A DNA stretch of 64,000 nt from Candidatus Hydrogenedentota bacterium (lineage in GTDB: Bacteria > Hydrogenedentota > Hydrogenedentia > Hydrogenedentales > JAGMZX01): the NCBI GenBank assembly GCA_029556545.1, contig JAKQEQ010000007.1, positions 15,031 through 79,030 on the forward strand, given 5' to 3'. Below are positions 1-9,127 of this stretch, one piece after another. Made by a program: the position numbers and the translations under genes. How positions within the stretch are numbered: position 1 is the stretch's first letter; each line of letters begins with the position of its first letter. The notes under the pieces were generated by a model. It saw nothing but the letters and a program-made list of their open reading frames with translations, searched no databases and was not told the origin of the DNA.

Positions 1-328
1 GTACCAGCCCGATGCAACGCTGGCCGGGGGCGTGTCCGTGGCGCGGGAAGTCGCGCGGCTTGCCCTAGCGCGGGGTCGCAGCTTTTCGCCGCACACCTGG
101 ACCAACGGCATCGGGTTCGCGATCAACCTGCAGATCGCGGCCAGTCTCACGGAATGCCCGTTCCTCGAGTATCCGTGGGAGCCGGAGAGTTGGAGCCCTG
201 AAGCGCGCGACGCCATGCTTACGCAACCGTTTCTTGCCAAGGACGGCGCAATCTCGGTGCCCGAAGGCGCGGGTTTCGGCGTCACCTTGAATCCGGAGGC
301 GATGGGGCGCTTTGCGAAAAGGTTATAA
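1..328 (+). CDS. Enolase-superfamily (mandelate racemase/muconate lactonizing type) enzyme, C-terminal fragment
   Basis: The reading frame is open from the first base of the window (codons from base 2) to a TAA at 326-328, so only the last 108 or so residues are present. The segment SPHTWTNGIGFAINLQIAAS, followed by FLEYPWEP and a final stretch with PEGAGFGVTLNPEA, matches the end of the TIM barrel and the C-terminal cap of the mandelate racemase/muconate lactonizing group. In this family the PH(T) histidine is the usual catalytic base region, and members dehydrate or epimerise sugar acids. Substrate cannot be told from this fragment. An in-frame GTG at 32 is not the start, because coding similarity continues upstream of it. 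Confidence 0.8.
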   Translation, partial: YQPDATLAGGVSVAREVARLALARGRSFSPHTWTNGIGFAINLQIAASLTECPFLEYPWEPESWSPEARDAMLTQPFLAKDGAISVPEGAGFGVTLNPEAMGRFAKRL

Positions 329-372
329 CAGACGCGCCACGATCTGAAATCTCAAATCTGAAATCTCAGATG

Positions 373-975
373 CTACACAGTGCGCTTCGGGCGCGCCAGG
401 CGCGCGTTAGGCAGATCAAACAGGCGTCTTACGCGGTCGCGCAACTCCGCCAATTGAAACGGCTTCTTCAAGAAGTCATCGAAACCATAGTCGCCCAACT
501 CGCGAATCTCGTCCTCCTCGATGAACCCCGAGATACCGAGGATGCGCGTATTGCGCGTTTCCGCCCGACTCTTGATCCGCTCGCAGACCATACGGCCGTC
601 CATGTCGGTGAGATGAATATCCAGGATGACCAGTTGCGGGTTGTGTTCGACCACCAGCGCGCCGGCATCGAAACCCGTGGACGCGGTCAGCACCTGGAAT
701 TCCTCCTCCTTCGTCAAGATGGACGGAATAATGTCCAGATAGTACGGGTCGTCGTCCACGACGAGGACACGGCGCTCGCCTTGCTCGAGGCGCTCGAGCG
801 GGATGCCGTGGCTGAGCATGAATTTGCGTAGGTTGTCATGGGGAATGCGCCGGTCGCCGCCGGGACCGAGGCGGTAACCGTCAATTTGCCCCAGGTCGAA
901 CCAGCGCGACACCGTGTCGGCGGACACCCCGCAGATTGCGGCCACTTCCCCTGTGGTGAAAACGCGGTTCTTCAT
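373..975 (-). CDS. MerR/excisionase-type HTH domain fused to a response-regulator receiver domain
   Basis: A 200-residue cytoplasmic regulator. Residues 5-55 form a helix-turn-helix of the MerR-like/BldC-like type (TTGEVAAICGVSADTVSRWF, then a wing with GGDRRIP). Residues 68-190 are a receiver domain with the acidic pocket D74/D75, phosphoacceptor D119 in LVILDIHLTDMDG, S149 in the switch region and K171 in LKKPF. The HTH-then-receiver order is the reverse of normal response regulators; here the HTH may place the protein on DNA while the receiver senses phosphorylation. No histidine kinase lies beside it, so the partner is unknown. I chose the ATG at 975: it begins the HTH homology, whereas the in-frame codon at 1017 adds 14 unconserved residues. 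It is transcribed away from the pseudopilin genes. Confidence 0.82.
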   Translation of the reverse strand: MKNRVFTTGEVAAICGVSADTVSRWFDLGQIDGYRLGPGGDRRIPHDNLRKFMLSHGIPLERLEQGERRVLVVDDDPYYLDIIPSILTKEEEFQVLTASTGFDAGALVVEHNPQLVILDIHLTDMDGRMVCERIKSRAETRNTRILGISGFIEEDEIRELGDYGFDDFLKKPFQLAELRDRVRRLFDLPNARLARPKRTV

Positions 976-1164
976 GCAACCACCATGCCTCCATCCAAGC
1001 TCGCATCGCACATCCAACGTTTCGCGGCTGGAACGCCGCGGAGAGAGACCCCTCCGGAGTGTGCGAATCCTGCGACTTCACTATACTCCACCCCCTTCCC
1101 CCTGTCAAACCCCGCCAGACACGAAATGCCCGCGTATACAGGAAATCAGCGACTGTTCCGAGGC

Positions 1165-1210
1165 AAAAAAAGGGCGTTCCCCGCACCCCCTCGCGGGTCG
1201 AGGAACGCCC
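1165..1210 (-). terminator. Rho-independent terminator of the first pseudopilin gene
   Basis: A 9-bp perfect stem (GGGCGTTCC 1172-1180 with GGAACGCCC 1202-1210) is followed on the minus strand by seven T residues (complement of the A run at 1165-1171). It begins 26 bases after the stop codon of the minus-strand pseudopilin gene ending at 1236, which is the classic arrangement. Confidence 0.85.
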
Positions 1211-1235
1211 TTGCTGTCGCAAACGATCTTACAGA

Positions 1236-2237
1236 CTAGTTCAGGCTGGCAAGCAGACCGATCAGTGCGGCCATGCTCGGCAGCACTGGCGCCGTTGCCT
1301 GCGTATCCACGGGCGGATTGGTCGAGGGACTCGGGATGTAGCGAATCCAATCGACGTGGCCATCCAGGTAAAGCACATTGCAGCCGCCCGGCACGTGGTT
1401 GAAGAACTGGATCGCGCCCGCGCCCGCGAACAGGTCCATCATAATCCACACGGTGCTCTGGGCCTGGGCCGTTGCCGCGGGGTTGTTGATGTCCGTGATC
1501 AGGAAGCGCTCGATACCTTCACGCAGACGGTAGATCGTCGTGCCGCCGCCATTACCGTAAGGCGTCGCTACTTCGACGTCCTTGTCCGCCGCCTTCTGGA
1601 CCGCGATGCCAATCGGATTGCCGGACATTTCGCCGGCTGCGGTGGCCAACAGGCCGTCAATCGCGTAGCCGAACTGCGCGGTCACAAAGGCGTTGGTCGG
1701 AATCGTCACGGTGGCGCCGAAAAGCGTCACGATCAGATTCACGTTCGTGAAGGCCGAAATTGGCAGCGCAGGCAGCCCCGGCACATTCAGCCGGTCCAGC
1801 GTCCAGCCAATGTAGGCGTAGCTCGCGTCGACCGTACCCGGATCATCCGCGAATTTGGGCGTGCCGTCGGAGTGGAACATGTCCTTCACGTCGTCCTCCG
1901 CGTCTGACGGGCAGATGGCGATCGCGGGGTCCGTCAGATATTCCGGGTAGATCGTGTACACTGCCGGGCCAGCGGCCAGGTCGATGCAGCCCGTGCCTGT
2001 CGGCCAGTCCGCGTCCCGCTGATCTACGGCCTGCAAGGGCGGGTACCGTTCGCCCGGGTCCTCGTTTGAGTACATCTTGAACACGAGGCCCCATTCCTTG
2101 AGGTTGTTCTGGCAACTCGATCGTCGCGCGGACTCGCGCGCGCGCGCCAGCGCCGGCAGTAGAATCGCGGCCAGGATGCCGATGATCGCGATCACCACCA
2201 GCAGTTCAATGAGGGTGAAGCCTTTTCTCTTGCGCAT
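1236..2237 (-). CDS. Type II secretion/type IV pilus-like pseudopilin (prepilin, H-X-DG type), paralogue 1
   Basis: A 333-residue prepilin-like protein. The N terminus is a class III signal: short basic leader MRKRKG, cleavage before F, then [20 protein letters not shown] with the E at mature position 5 needed for methylation and assembly. After the helix come [15 protein letters not shown] and, near the C terminus, the [11 protein letters not shown] segment (H-X-DG type) typical of the expanded pseudopilin families of Planctomycetes, Lentisphaerae and Hydrogenedentes. It is expected in the inner membrane and in a pseudopilus or surface filament; the function of these expanded families is not known. 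RBS GGAGA lies about 9 bases before the ATG. The gene downstream on the plus-strand map (2775-3785) is a close paralogue; strongest identity is in the first 60 residues and in [20 protein letters not shown], so they arose by duplication. It has its own promoter and terminator. Confidence 0.88.
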   Translation of the reverse strand: MRKRKGFTLIELLVVIAIIGILAAILLPALARARESARRSSCQNNLKEWGLVFKMYSNEDPGERYPPLQAVDQRDADWPTGTGCIDLAAGPAVYTIYPEYLTDPAIAICPSDAEDDVKDMFHSDGTPKFADDPGTVDASYAYIGWTLDRLNVPGLPALPISAFTNVNLIVTLFGATVTIPTNAFVTAQFGYAIDGLLATAAGEMSGNPIGIAVQKAADKDVEVATPYGNGGGTTIYRLREGIERFLITDINNPAATAQAQSTVWIMMDLFAGAGAIQFFNHVPGGCNVLYLDGHVDWIRYIPSPSTNPPVDTQATAPVLPSMAALIGLLASLN

Positions 2238-2506
2238 TCCACTTCTCCTTTAGTCCGTTGAGAATGCCTGATTAAGACAAAACACGCCCACCGTGGACGT
2301 AATTGCCGGGAGTATTGTGTACTTCGTTTGGTCGATTCGGCTGAATATGCGGGGGAAGAAGCATCTTGATTTGCCTGCCTTAACCCACACAACTGCGCCT
2401 CCTTGCGCTTAACTACTCCTGATTCATCCCCACCGCCATCCCCGCAGAATGCGCCTGCTTTTCGACTTTCTATGGATATTATACCTAACCCAAGCGCGCT
2501 TTGCAA
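2238..2506 (-). promoter_or_regulatory. Promoter and about 235-nt 5' leader of pseudopilin paralogue 1
   Basis: Reading the minus strand, a TTGCAA -35 (2501-2506) is followed after exactly 17 bases by a perfect TATAAT -10 (2478-2483). Transcription would start near 2471, leaving a leader of about 235 nt before the ATG at 2237, unusually long for one gene. I found no match to a riboswitch class I can recognise by eye. A second TATAAT lies further upstream (near 2538) without a clear -35. The rest of the gap up to 2712 shows no gene; the open frames there are shadows. Confidence 0.6.
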
Positions 2507-2712
2507 GTCTCGTTGCCCACCCTCGCCACCAAATCCATTATAACCCATCCTCAGGTCTGAAGGCAAACGCCTTTTCCCGACAACCGGACGCGGTGCCACA
2601 AAAGGAAGGGCCAGCGCGCAGCTCCCAATGGCCCCAAGGGAGTCCGCGGAGTCTCGTACCCATTGCCGGGGCAGGCCCGCTGATCCGTCCGGTCCGGCCG
2701 GCAACGCACGGA

Positions 2713-2750
2713 AAAGAACCCCCCGGGTCCGTTTCCGAACCCGGGGGAAC
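2713..2750 (-). terminator. Probable terminator of pseudopilin paralogue 2
   Basis: A 9-bp GC-rich perfect stem (2720-2728 with 2739-2747, loop of 10 bases) lies 27 bases after the stop of the minus-strand gene ending at 2775. On the minus strand it is followed by GTTCTTTTCC, a short T-rich tract. Confidence 0.65.
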
Positions 2751-2774
2751 GATACTCGGGGGGGGTGCGAATTC

Positions 2775-3785
2775 TCAGCTGCCGGTGTTGGCGATGGCGC
2801 CAATGATCGTCGCGACACTCGAGATGATCGGCGCAGTCCCCGGCGGGGGATTGGCGTTCTGTGGATTCGGGATGTAGCGGAGGAAATCCACGTGCCCGTC
2901 CAGATACAGCACATTGCAGCCGCCCGGAATGTGATTGAAGAATTCAATCGCGCCTGCGGCGGAAAGCTGGTCCATCATGATGAAGATCGTGCTCTGGGCC
3001 TGCGCCGTGGCCGCCGGGTTGTTGATGTCGGTGATGAGGAACCGCTCGATGCCCTCGCGCAAACGATAGATGGTCTTATCGCCGCCGTTGCCGAAAGGCA
3101 CAGGCACCTCGATGTCCTCGTCGATCTTCTTCTCGAGGGCCGTCGCCTGCGCGGCCGTGCCCACGGTCCCCGACGGGATGAAGGGCAGGTACTGCGCGCT
3201 AATCTTCGCGAAGAGCCGCTCCGCGGCATAGCCCAACTGCTGGTCCACAAGCGTGGACGGGCTGATGGTGGCGCCGCCCAATTGCGAAATGATCAACTGG
3301 ACAGCCGCGAACGTTGAGAAAGGCATCGAGAACATGCCCACGCGATCGAGCGTCCAGCCCAGGTAGGCATAACTCGCGTCGATGCGCTCCGCGTTGATGT
3401 GAATGATCGGGTCGCCCGTATTCGAGTCGTAGAAGTAATCCGACGTTTCCACCGCGTCGGAGGGGCAGGCGCCGATGGACGCATCCGTCAGATACTCCGG
3501 ATAGATGGTCGCGACCTTGGGACCCGCGGCCAACGCTTCCACGTAGCTCCCAGAGCCCCACGGCTGTTCCTTCACTACCTGCATCGGCGGGTACCGCTCG
3601 CCCGGGTCCTCGTTCACGTACATCTTGAACACGAGGCCCCATTCCTTCAGGTTGTTCTGGCAACTGGCCCGCCGCGCGGACTCGCGCGCACGCGCGAGCG
3701 CCGGCAGCAGGATCGCCGCCAGGATGCCGATGATGGCGATCACCACCAGCAACTCGATAAGCGTAAAACCTCTTTTCCTTCGCAT
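2775..3785 (-). CDS. Type II secretion/type IV pilus-like pseudopilin (prepilin, H-X-DG type), paralogue 2
   Basis: A 336-residue pseudopilin, tandem paralogue of the gene at 1236-2237. It starts MRRKRGF followed by [20 protein letters not shown] (methylated F after cleavage, E5 conserved), then [21 protein letters not shown] and a C-terminal [18 protein letters not shown]. The central part (residues 100-230) has diverged from the paralogue while the N-terminal helix and the [15 protein letters not shown] block are almost identical, the pattern expected if the helix and the block serve filament assembly and the middle is surface-exposed. RBS AAGGAG lies 10 bases before the ATG. It has a separate strong promoter and terminator, so the two copies can be expressed independently. 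Confidence 0.88.
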   Translation of the reverse strand: MRRKRGFTLIELLVVIAIIGILAAILLPALARARESARRASCQNNLKEWGLVFKMYVNEDPGERYPPMQVVKEQPWGSGSYVEALAAGPKVATIYPEYLTDASIGACPSDAVETSDYFYDSNTGDPIIHINAERIDASYAYLGWTLDRVGMFSMPFSTFAAVQLIISQLGGATISPSTLVDQQLGYAAERLFAKISAQYLPFIPSGTVGTAAQATALEKKIDEDIEVPVPFGNGGDKTIYRLREGIERFLITDINNPAATAQAQSTIFIMMDQLSAAGAIEFFNHIPGGCNVLYLDGHVDFLRYIPNPQNANPPPGTAPIISSVATIIGAIANTGS

Positions 3786-4061
3786 TTCCCACTACTCCTT
3801 ATTCTATTCCTGTTGCGCTAACATGCCTCAATGAACACAAAAAGACCGCTCTCTTGATACCGCGTCACGAAGGTGAAACGCCTCTTCCCAAAAAGCGTAC
3901 CCCCTCATGTCGACCGACGCTCTCAAGGTCACAGCCAATTCGCCTTGCCAAATATCGCAGCTTCTTCGCAGTACCCGGACGCACCGCAACACCTCTGCGG
4001 TGCGCGTACTTTGCTGCTCCCAACGCAGCCACAGAATAGCAGGTTTTTCTCGGGCTGTCAA
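3786..4061 (-). promoter_or_regulatory. Promoter and about 240-nt structured leader of pseudopilin paralogue 2
   Basis: On the minus strand a consensus TTGACA (4056-4061) is followed after 17 bases by TATTCT (4033-4038). Transcription from about 4026 gives a 240-nt leader. Near its 5' end the leader holds a long hairpin at 3970-4010: a 9-bp perfect inner stem (3980-3988 with 3996-4004), an asymmetric internal loop, and a 5-bp outer stem AGTAC/GTACT. Structure plus length suggests control at the RNA level, but the sequence does not match a riboswitch class I can name. Confidence 0.6.
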
Positions 4062-4225
4062 TAGGGTTGGACGGCACGTCATTTTCGGCGTCAAGAAACA
4101 GGTTGGGGACAGGGACGCTGCCAACTCGACGAAGTACCATTTGATGCGTTGGACGCGCCAGGCATTTGGGTTACCGACAAAGCCAAGAATAGAAGGCGCG
4201 CTTGACCGCCGATGTGGCCCCCGGG

Positions 4226-4240
4226 GAACTTCGGAAGTTC
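4226..4240. promoter_or_regulatory. Perfect 15-bp palindrome between divergent promoters
   Basis: GAACTTCGGAAGTTC is a perfect inverted repeat (6-bp arms, 3-base centre) in the 340-base spacer between the pseudopilin promoter and the clpX promoters. It could be an operator or a small transcript hairpin. It does not match CIRCE, the HrcA heat-shock operator. Confidence 0.35.
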
Positions 4241-4271
4241 TCGGCGTATGATAGTAAATGACGTTGAGAAG

Positions 4272-4300
4272 TTGACTTAGCGGGAGTTTCTTGGCACAAT
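4272..4300 (+). promoter_or_regulatory. Possible upstream clpX promoter
   Basis: TTGACT (4272-4277), 17-base spacer, CACAAT (4295-4300). The -10 is imperfect, so this is weaker evidence than the promoter at 4339-4367. Confidence 0.35.
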
Positions 4301-4338
4301 AGCGACGCGTGTGTGCTTTAGGCGGGCGAGGTAATCTA

Positions 4339-4367
4339 TTGACAAGCGCGCGCAAAAGTGATATATT
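4339..4367 (+). promoter_or_regulatory. Sigma-70 type promoter of clpX
   Basis: Consensus TTGACA (4339-4344), 17-base spacer, TATATT (4362-4367). Transcription would begin near 4374, about 26 bases before the clpX ATG, with AAGGAGGT at 4386-4393 in between. This also shows that the in-frame GTG at 4358, inside the promoter, is not the start. Confidence 0.75.
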
Positions 4368-4399
4368 CGCCTTTGCCCTTGTGGCAAGGAGGTGTTGGC

Positions 4400-5680
<1,281 letters not shown>

Positions 5681-5800
5681 GCGCGTTCACCGCCGCAAGG
5701 GTCTTCTTGCCCATCGGCGTTAGTTACGGCCTCTTCACCTGAGAAAGTCTTCCCCGCGTTGGATCGCCCGGAGAATTAGTCATTCAACTTTCGAATTACG

Positions 5801-5806
5801 TATACT
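5801..5806 (+). promoter_or_regulatory. Possible -10 element for lon
   Basis: TATACT at 5801-5806, about 40 bases before the lon ATG. A -35 is poor (TTAGTC, 19 bases away), so the call is tentative. The 166 bases between clpX and lon hold no other feature. Confidence 0.3.
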
Positions 5807-5846
5807 TTCCTCGTCCCTTTCCATCCATGACATTGGAGCGTAACGC

Positions 5847-8201
5847 ATGCCCCCGAAAACGCAAGAACAGCATCAGACGGCGCGGTTGCCGCTGTTGCCT
5901 TTGAAAGACGCCGTGGTGTTTCCCCGGATGGTGGTGCCGTTGATCGTGGGCCGCGCGGCGTCGCTGGCGGCGGTCGAGGAGTGCCTGGCAAGCGAGATGC
6001 CGATCTTCCTGTTGACGCAGACGGATGCGTCGGAGGAGCACCCGACGGCGGAGCATCTGCATCGGGTCGGCACGGCGGCGAACGTGCTGCAAACGACGCG
6101 CCTGCCGGACGGGACGATGAAGGTCGTGGTCGAGGGCTTGGGTCGGGGCCGGGTGCGGCGATTCTACCTCGACGACGCGCCGCCCGAGGCGCTGGTGGTG
6201 CGTATCGATCGGCCCGCACCGCCCGGCGACGAGTTGGCGGGGATGATGCGGGCCGCGCTGACGCAGTTCGAGCAGTACGCGCGGCTCAGCGGGCGTGTGG
6301 CGCCGGAGATCGTATTGTCCCTGAAGGAGGTGGCGGAGGCGGACGTGTTGGCGGACATGTTGTGCGCGTATCTGCCGGGCGGGGTCGAGGAGCGGCAGGA
6401 ACTGCTTGAGACGACGGACGCGGCGCGGCAACTCGAGCGGATCACGGGCCTGCTGATGCGCGAGAACGAACTGTTCGAGATCGAGCGAACCGTGCGCGAG
6501 CGGGTGCGCGAGCAGATGGAGCGTGGCCAGCGCGAGCACTACTTGCAGGAGCAACTGAAAGCGATCCATCAGGAGCTCGGGGGCCGCGAGGAGGGGGGGG
6601 ACGAATTCACGGAACTGCGTACGCTGGTGAAGAAGGCGAAGATGCCGAAGGAGGTCCGGGAGAAGGCGGAGCATGAACTGGCGCGGTACACGCGCATGCC
6701 GATGATGAGTCCTGAGGGCGTGGTGATCCGCACGTACCTCGAATGGCTCGCTGAAGTGCCTTGGGCCAAGCGCACCAGGGACAGCATCGACATCGTGCAT
6801 GCGCAGCAGGTGCTTGACGAGGACCACTACGGCCTCGAAAAGGTCAAGGAGCGTATTCTCGAGTTTCTCGCGGTGCGTAAGCTGAGCCAGGACGTGCGGG
6901 GGCCGATCCTGTGCCTTGTGGGGCCGCCCGGCGTCGGCAAGACGTCGCTTGGGCAATCGATCGCGCGGGCGATGAACCGGAAGTTCGTGCGCGTATCCCT
7001 CGGCGGCATCCGCGACGAGGCGGAAATCCGGGGCCACCGACGCACATACATCGGGGCGCTGCCGGGACGGATCATCCAGAGCATGAAGAAAGTCGGGGTG
7101 AAGAACCCCGTGTTCATGCTCGACGAGATAGACAAGATGAACGTGGATTTTCGGGGCGATCCTTCTTCGGCGCTGCTCGAAGTGCTTGATCCGGCGCAGA
7201 ACAAGGCGTTCAGCGATCACTATCTCGAAGTAGAGTTCGACCTTTCCGAAGTCTTCTTCGTGGCCACGTCGAACACGGAGTTCGATATCCCGCACGCGCT
7301 GCGCGACCGCATGGAAATCGTCCGCATGCCGGGCTACACAAGCTACGAGAAGGCGGCCATCGCCAAGGGCTTCCTGATCCCGAAGCAGATAAAGACCTGT
7401 GGATTGAAGGACACCCACCTTGTCTTCGAGAGCGACGGCATCGAAACGATCATCGCTCGGTACACGCGCGAGGCAGGCGTGCGCGAGTTAGACCGCCAGA
7501 TTGCCGGTATCTGCCGCAAGGTGGCGCGCAAGGTCGTCACGGAGCCGGAACAGCCTCGAATTCCCGTGCGAAAGACCGAAGTCATCGAGTTTCTCGGGCC
7601 GCCGAAGTATTCGGAACAATACGCGGAGAAGAAACCGCAGGTGGGCGTGGCCGTCGGCATGGCCTGGACCGAGGCGGGCGGCGATATCCTCAACATCGAG
7701 ACCAGCACCGCGAAGGGCAAAGGCCGTCTGACCTTGACCGGGCAACTCGGCAGCGTCATGAAGGAGTCGGCCCAGGCCGCGCATACGTACCTGCGCGCTC
7801 ATGCGGACGCGCTCGGGCTGCCGGCGGACTTTCACAAGACGCTCGATATGCATATTCACATCCCCGAGGGCGCGATCCCGAAGGACGGCCCGTCGGCGGG
7901 CGTTGCCCTGCTCGTGTCGATGCTTTCCGCGCTGACCGGGAAGGCCCCGCGCGTCGGGCTGAGTATGACCGGTGAAATTACGCTGCGGGGCCGGGTGCTG
8001 CCCGTGGGCGGGATCAAGGAGAAGGTGCTCGCGGCGCACCGCGCGGGCATCCGGCGGATCATCCTGCCCAAGGAGAACGAGAAAGACTTTCCCGAGATTC
8101 ACGAGGAAGTGCGGCGCGATATCGCCTTCACGCTCGTCGAAGAAGTGAGCGAGGCGCTGGCCGTGGCCTTCGGCGACGACGAAACGCCCGGAGGCGAGTG
8201 A
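5847..8201 (+). CDS. lon: Endopeptidase La (Lon protease)
   Basis: A 784-residue LonA-type protease, the usual length. It degrades misfolded and regulatory proteins in the cytoplasm using ATP. Domains in order: N-terminal LAN substrate-binding domain (about 12-205, LPLLPLKDAVVFPRMVVPL), coiled-coil helical region (210-290, EREHYLQEQLKAIHQELG), AAA+ module with Walker A GPPGVGKT (359-366) and Walker B MLDEIDK (D426/E427), and the C-terminal peptidase with the Ser-Lys dyad: S683 in KDGPSAG and K726 in GGIKEK, the same 43-residue spacing as in E. coli. Start ATG 5847 has GGAG about 8 bases upstream. Nothing unusual is seen in the key residues. Confidence 0.97.
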   Translation: MPPKTQEQHQTARLPLLPLKDAVVFPRMVVPLIVGRAASLAAVEECLASEMPIFLLTQTDASEEHPTAEHLHRVGTAANVLQTTRLPDGTMKVVVEGLGRGRVRRFYLDDAPPEALVVRIDRPAPPGDELAGMMRAALTQFEQYARLSGRVAPEIVLSLKEVAEADVLADMLCAYLPGGVEERQELLETTDAARQLERITGLLMRENELFEIERTVRERVREQMERGQREHYLQEQLKAIHQELGGREEGGDEFTELRTLVKKAKMPKEVREKAEHELARYTRMPMMSPEGVVIRTYLEWLAEVPWAKRTRDSIDIVHAQQVLDEDHYGLEKVKERILEFLAVRKLSQDVRGPILCLVGPPGVGKTSLGQSIARAMNRKFVRVSLGGIRDEAEIRGHRRTYIGALPGRIIQSMKKVGVKNPVFMLDEIDKMNVDFRGDPSSALLEVLDPAQNKAFSDHYLEVEFDLSEVFFVATSNTEFDIPHALRDRMEIVRMPGYTSYEKAAIAKGFLIPKQIKTCGLKDTHLVFESDGIETIIARYTREAGVRELDRQIAGICRKVARKVVTEPEQPRIPVRKTEVIEFLGPPKYSEQYAEKKPQVGVAVGMAWTEAGGDILNIETSTAKGKGRLTLTGQLGSVMKESAQAAHTYLRAHADALGLPADFHKTLDMHIHIPEGAIPKDGPSAGVALLVSMLSALTGKAPRVGLSMTGEITLRGRVLPVGGIKEKVLAAHRAGIRRIILPKENEKDFPEIHEEVRRDIAFTLVEEVSEALAVAFGDDETPGGE

Positions 8202-8215
8202 AACACGCCGCGGCG

Positions 8216-9127
8216 TCACTCCTCGAACGGTTCGATGTGCACCAGCACATCAACGACGTCTTCTCCTTCGCGCAGGAGCCGCCGCTTCACCGCGCGCGCG
8301 ATCTCGTGCCCTTCATGCACCGTCAAGCTGGGATCGACAAGGACGTGCAGGTCCACATAAAGGTCCGGACCAAGCCGGCGCGTGCGCAGGCCGTGCGCGG
8401 ACCGCACGCCGCGGGTCTCGCGCACAAGCACGTCCAGGGCGGTGCGTTCCGCCTCGGTAACCCCCGCGTCACTGAGTTGCTGCATCGCCGGCGCGACAAT
8501 CCGCCACGCAGCCTGGAGAATCATCACGGCGACCAGCAGGGCGGCTACGTGGTCGAGGAAAGTCCAGGCCGGCTGTACGTGCGATCCGAGCACCGCTACC
8601 GCGACCGGCACCGAACTGAAGGCGTCGGAGCGGTGGTGCCAGGCGTTGGCCGCGAGCGCGGAAGACCGCAGGCGGCGACCAACGCGGGCGGTCCAGCGAT
8701 AGAGACCTTCCTTCAGAACTATCGAGACGCACGCCACAACGAAGGCGAGCCAGCCCGGGGTCGATTTGTCCTCCGCGGCAAGCGTCGCGAGCGCGTTGTA
8801 GGCAAGGCCAAGCCCGACCAGCGCCAACGCGGCGCCGATGAAGACGGTCACCATTGTCTCGATGCGTCCGTGGCCGTAGGGGTGATCGGCGTCTGCCGGG
8901 GCGGCCCAGAACGGCGCGCCGATGATGACGACGATATCGGTCGCGGAATCGGAAAGGCTGTGGAAGGCGTCAGCGATGAGGGCTTGGCTGTGTGCGGCGA
9001 CGCCGGCGACGAACTTGATCGCCGCGAGGACCAGATTCGCGCCCAAGCCCCACAACGTGACCCAGCGCACGGTACGCGCCGCGTTGCGCGCCGTCGTTTC
9101 CGGGTGTGCGTCGTTTGTTTGCGTCAT
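8216..9127 (-). CDS. Cation diffusion facilitator (CDF) family transporter
   Basis: A 303-residue inner-membrane metal/proton antiporter of the CDF family, which exports Zn, Fe, Mn or Co. Six membrane helices span roughly residues 15-210; the family signature begins at SQALIADAFHSLSDSATDIV, with the Asp and His ligands of the transport site (ADAFHSLSD in TM2, NAWHHRSDAFSS in TM5). DHPYGHGRIE after TM2 is the standard loop. The C-terminal cytoplasmic domain (220-303) carries HVLVDPSLTVHEGHEIA and ends HIEPFEE. The metal is not predictable by eye. Start ATG 9127 overlaps the stop of the upstream gene by ATGA, so it is translationally coupled as the last gene of a three-gene operon with an exported protein and a PQQ-propeller protein. 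Confidence 0.9.
   Translation of the reverse strand: MTQTNDAHPETTARNAARTVRWVTLWGLGANLVLAAIKFVAGVAAHSQALIADAFHSLSDSATDIVVIIGAPFWAAPADADHPYGHGRIETMVTVFIGAALALVGLGLAYNALATLAAEDKSTPGWLAFVVACVSIVLKEGLYRWTARVGRRLRSSALAANAWHHRSDAFSSVPVAVAVLGSHVQPAWTFLDHVAALLVAVMILQAAWRIVAPAMQQLSDAGVTEAERTALDVLVRETRGVRSAHGLRTRRLGPDLYVDLHVLVDPSLTVHEGHEIARAVKRRLLREGEDVVDVLVHIEPFEE

Noticed and set aside
2192-2947. A minus-strand open frame spanning the gap between the two pseudopilins
   Set aside because: It crosses a terminator and a promoter and reads the pseudopilins out of frame.
4358-4399. GTG at 4358 as the clpX start
   Set aside because: It lies inside the promoter's spacer and -10 region; ATG 4400 has a near-perfect RBS and begins the conserved zinc-finger domain.
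5796-7418. A 540-residue open frame on the minus strand across lon
   Set aside because: It lies opposite lon, has no recognisable domain and follows the codon bias of the real gene; it is a GC-rich antisense shadow.
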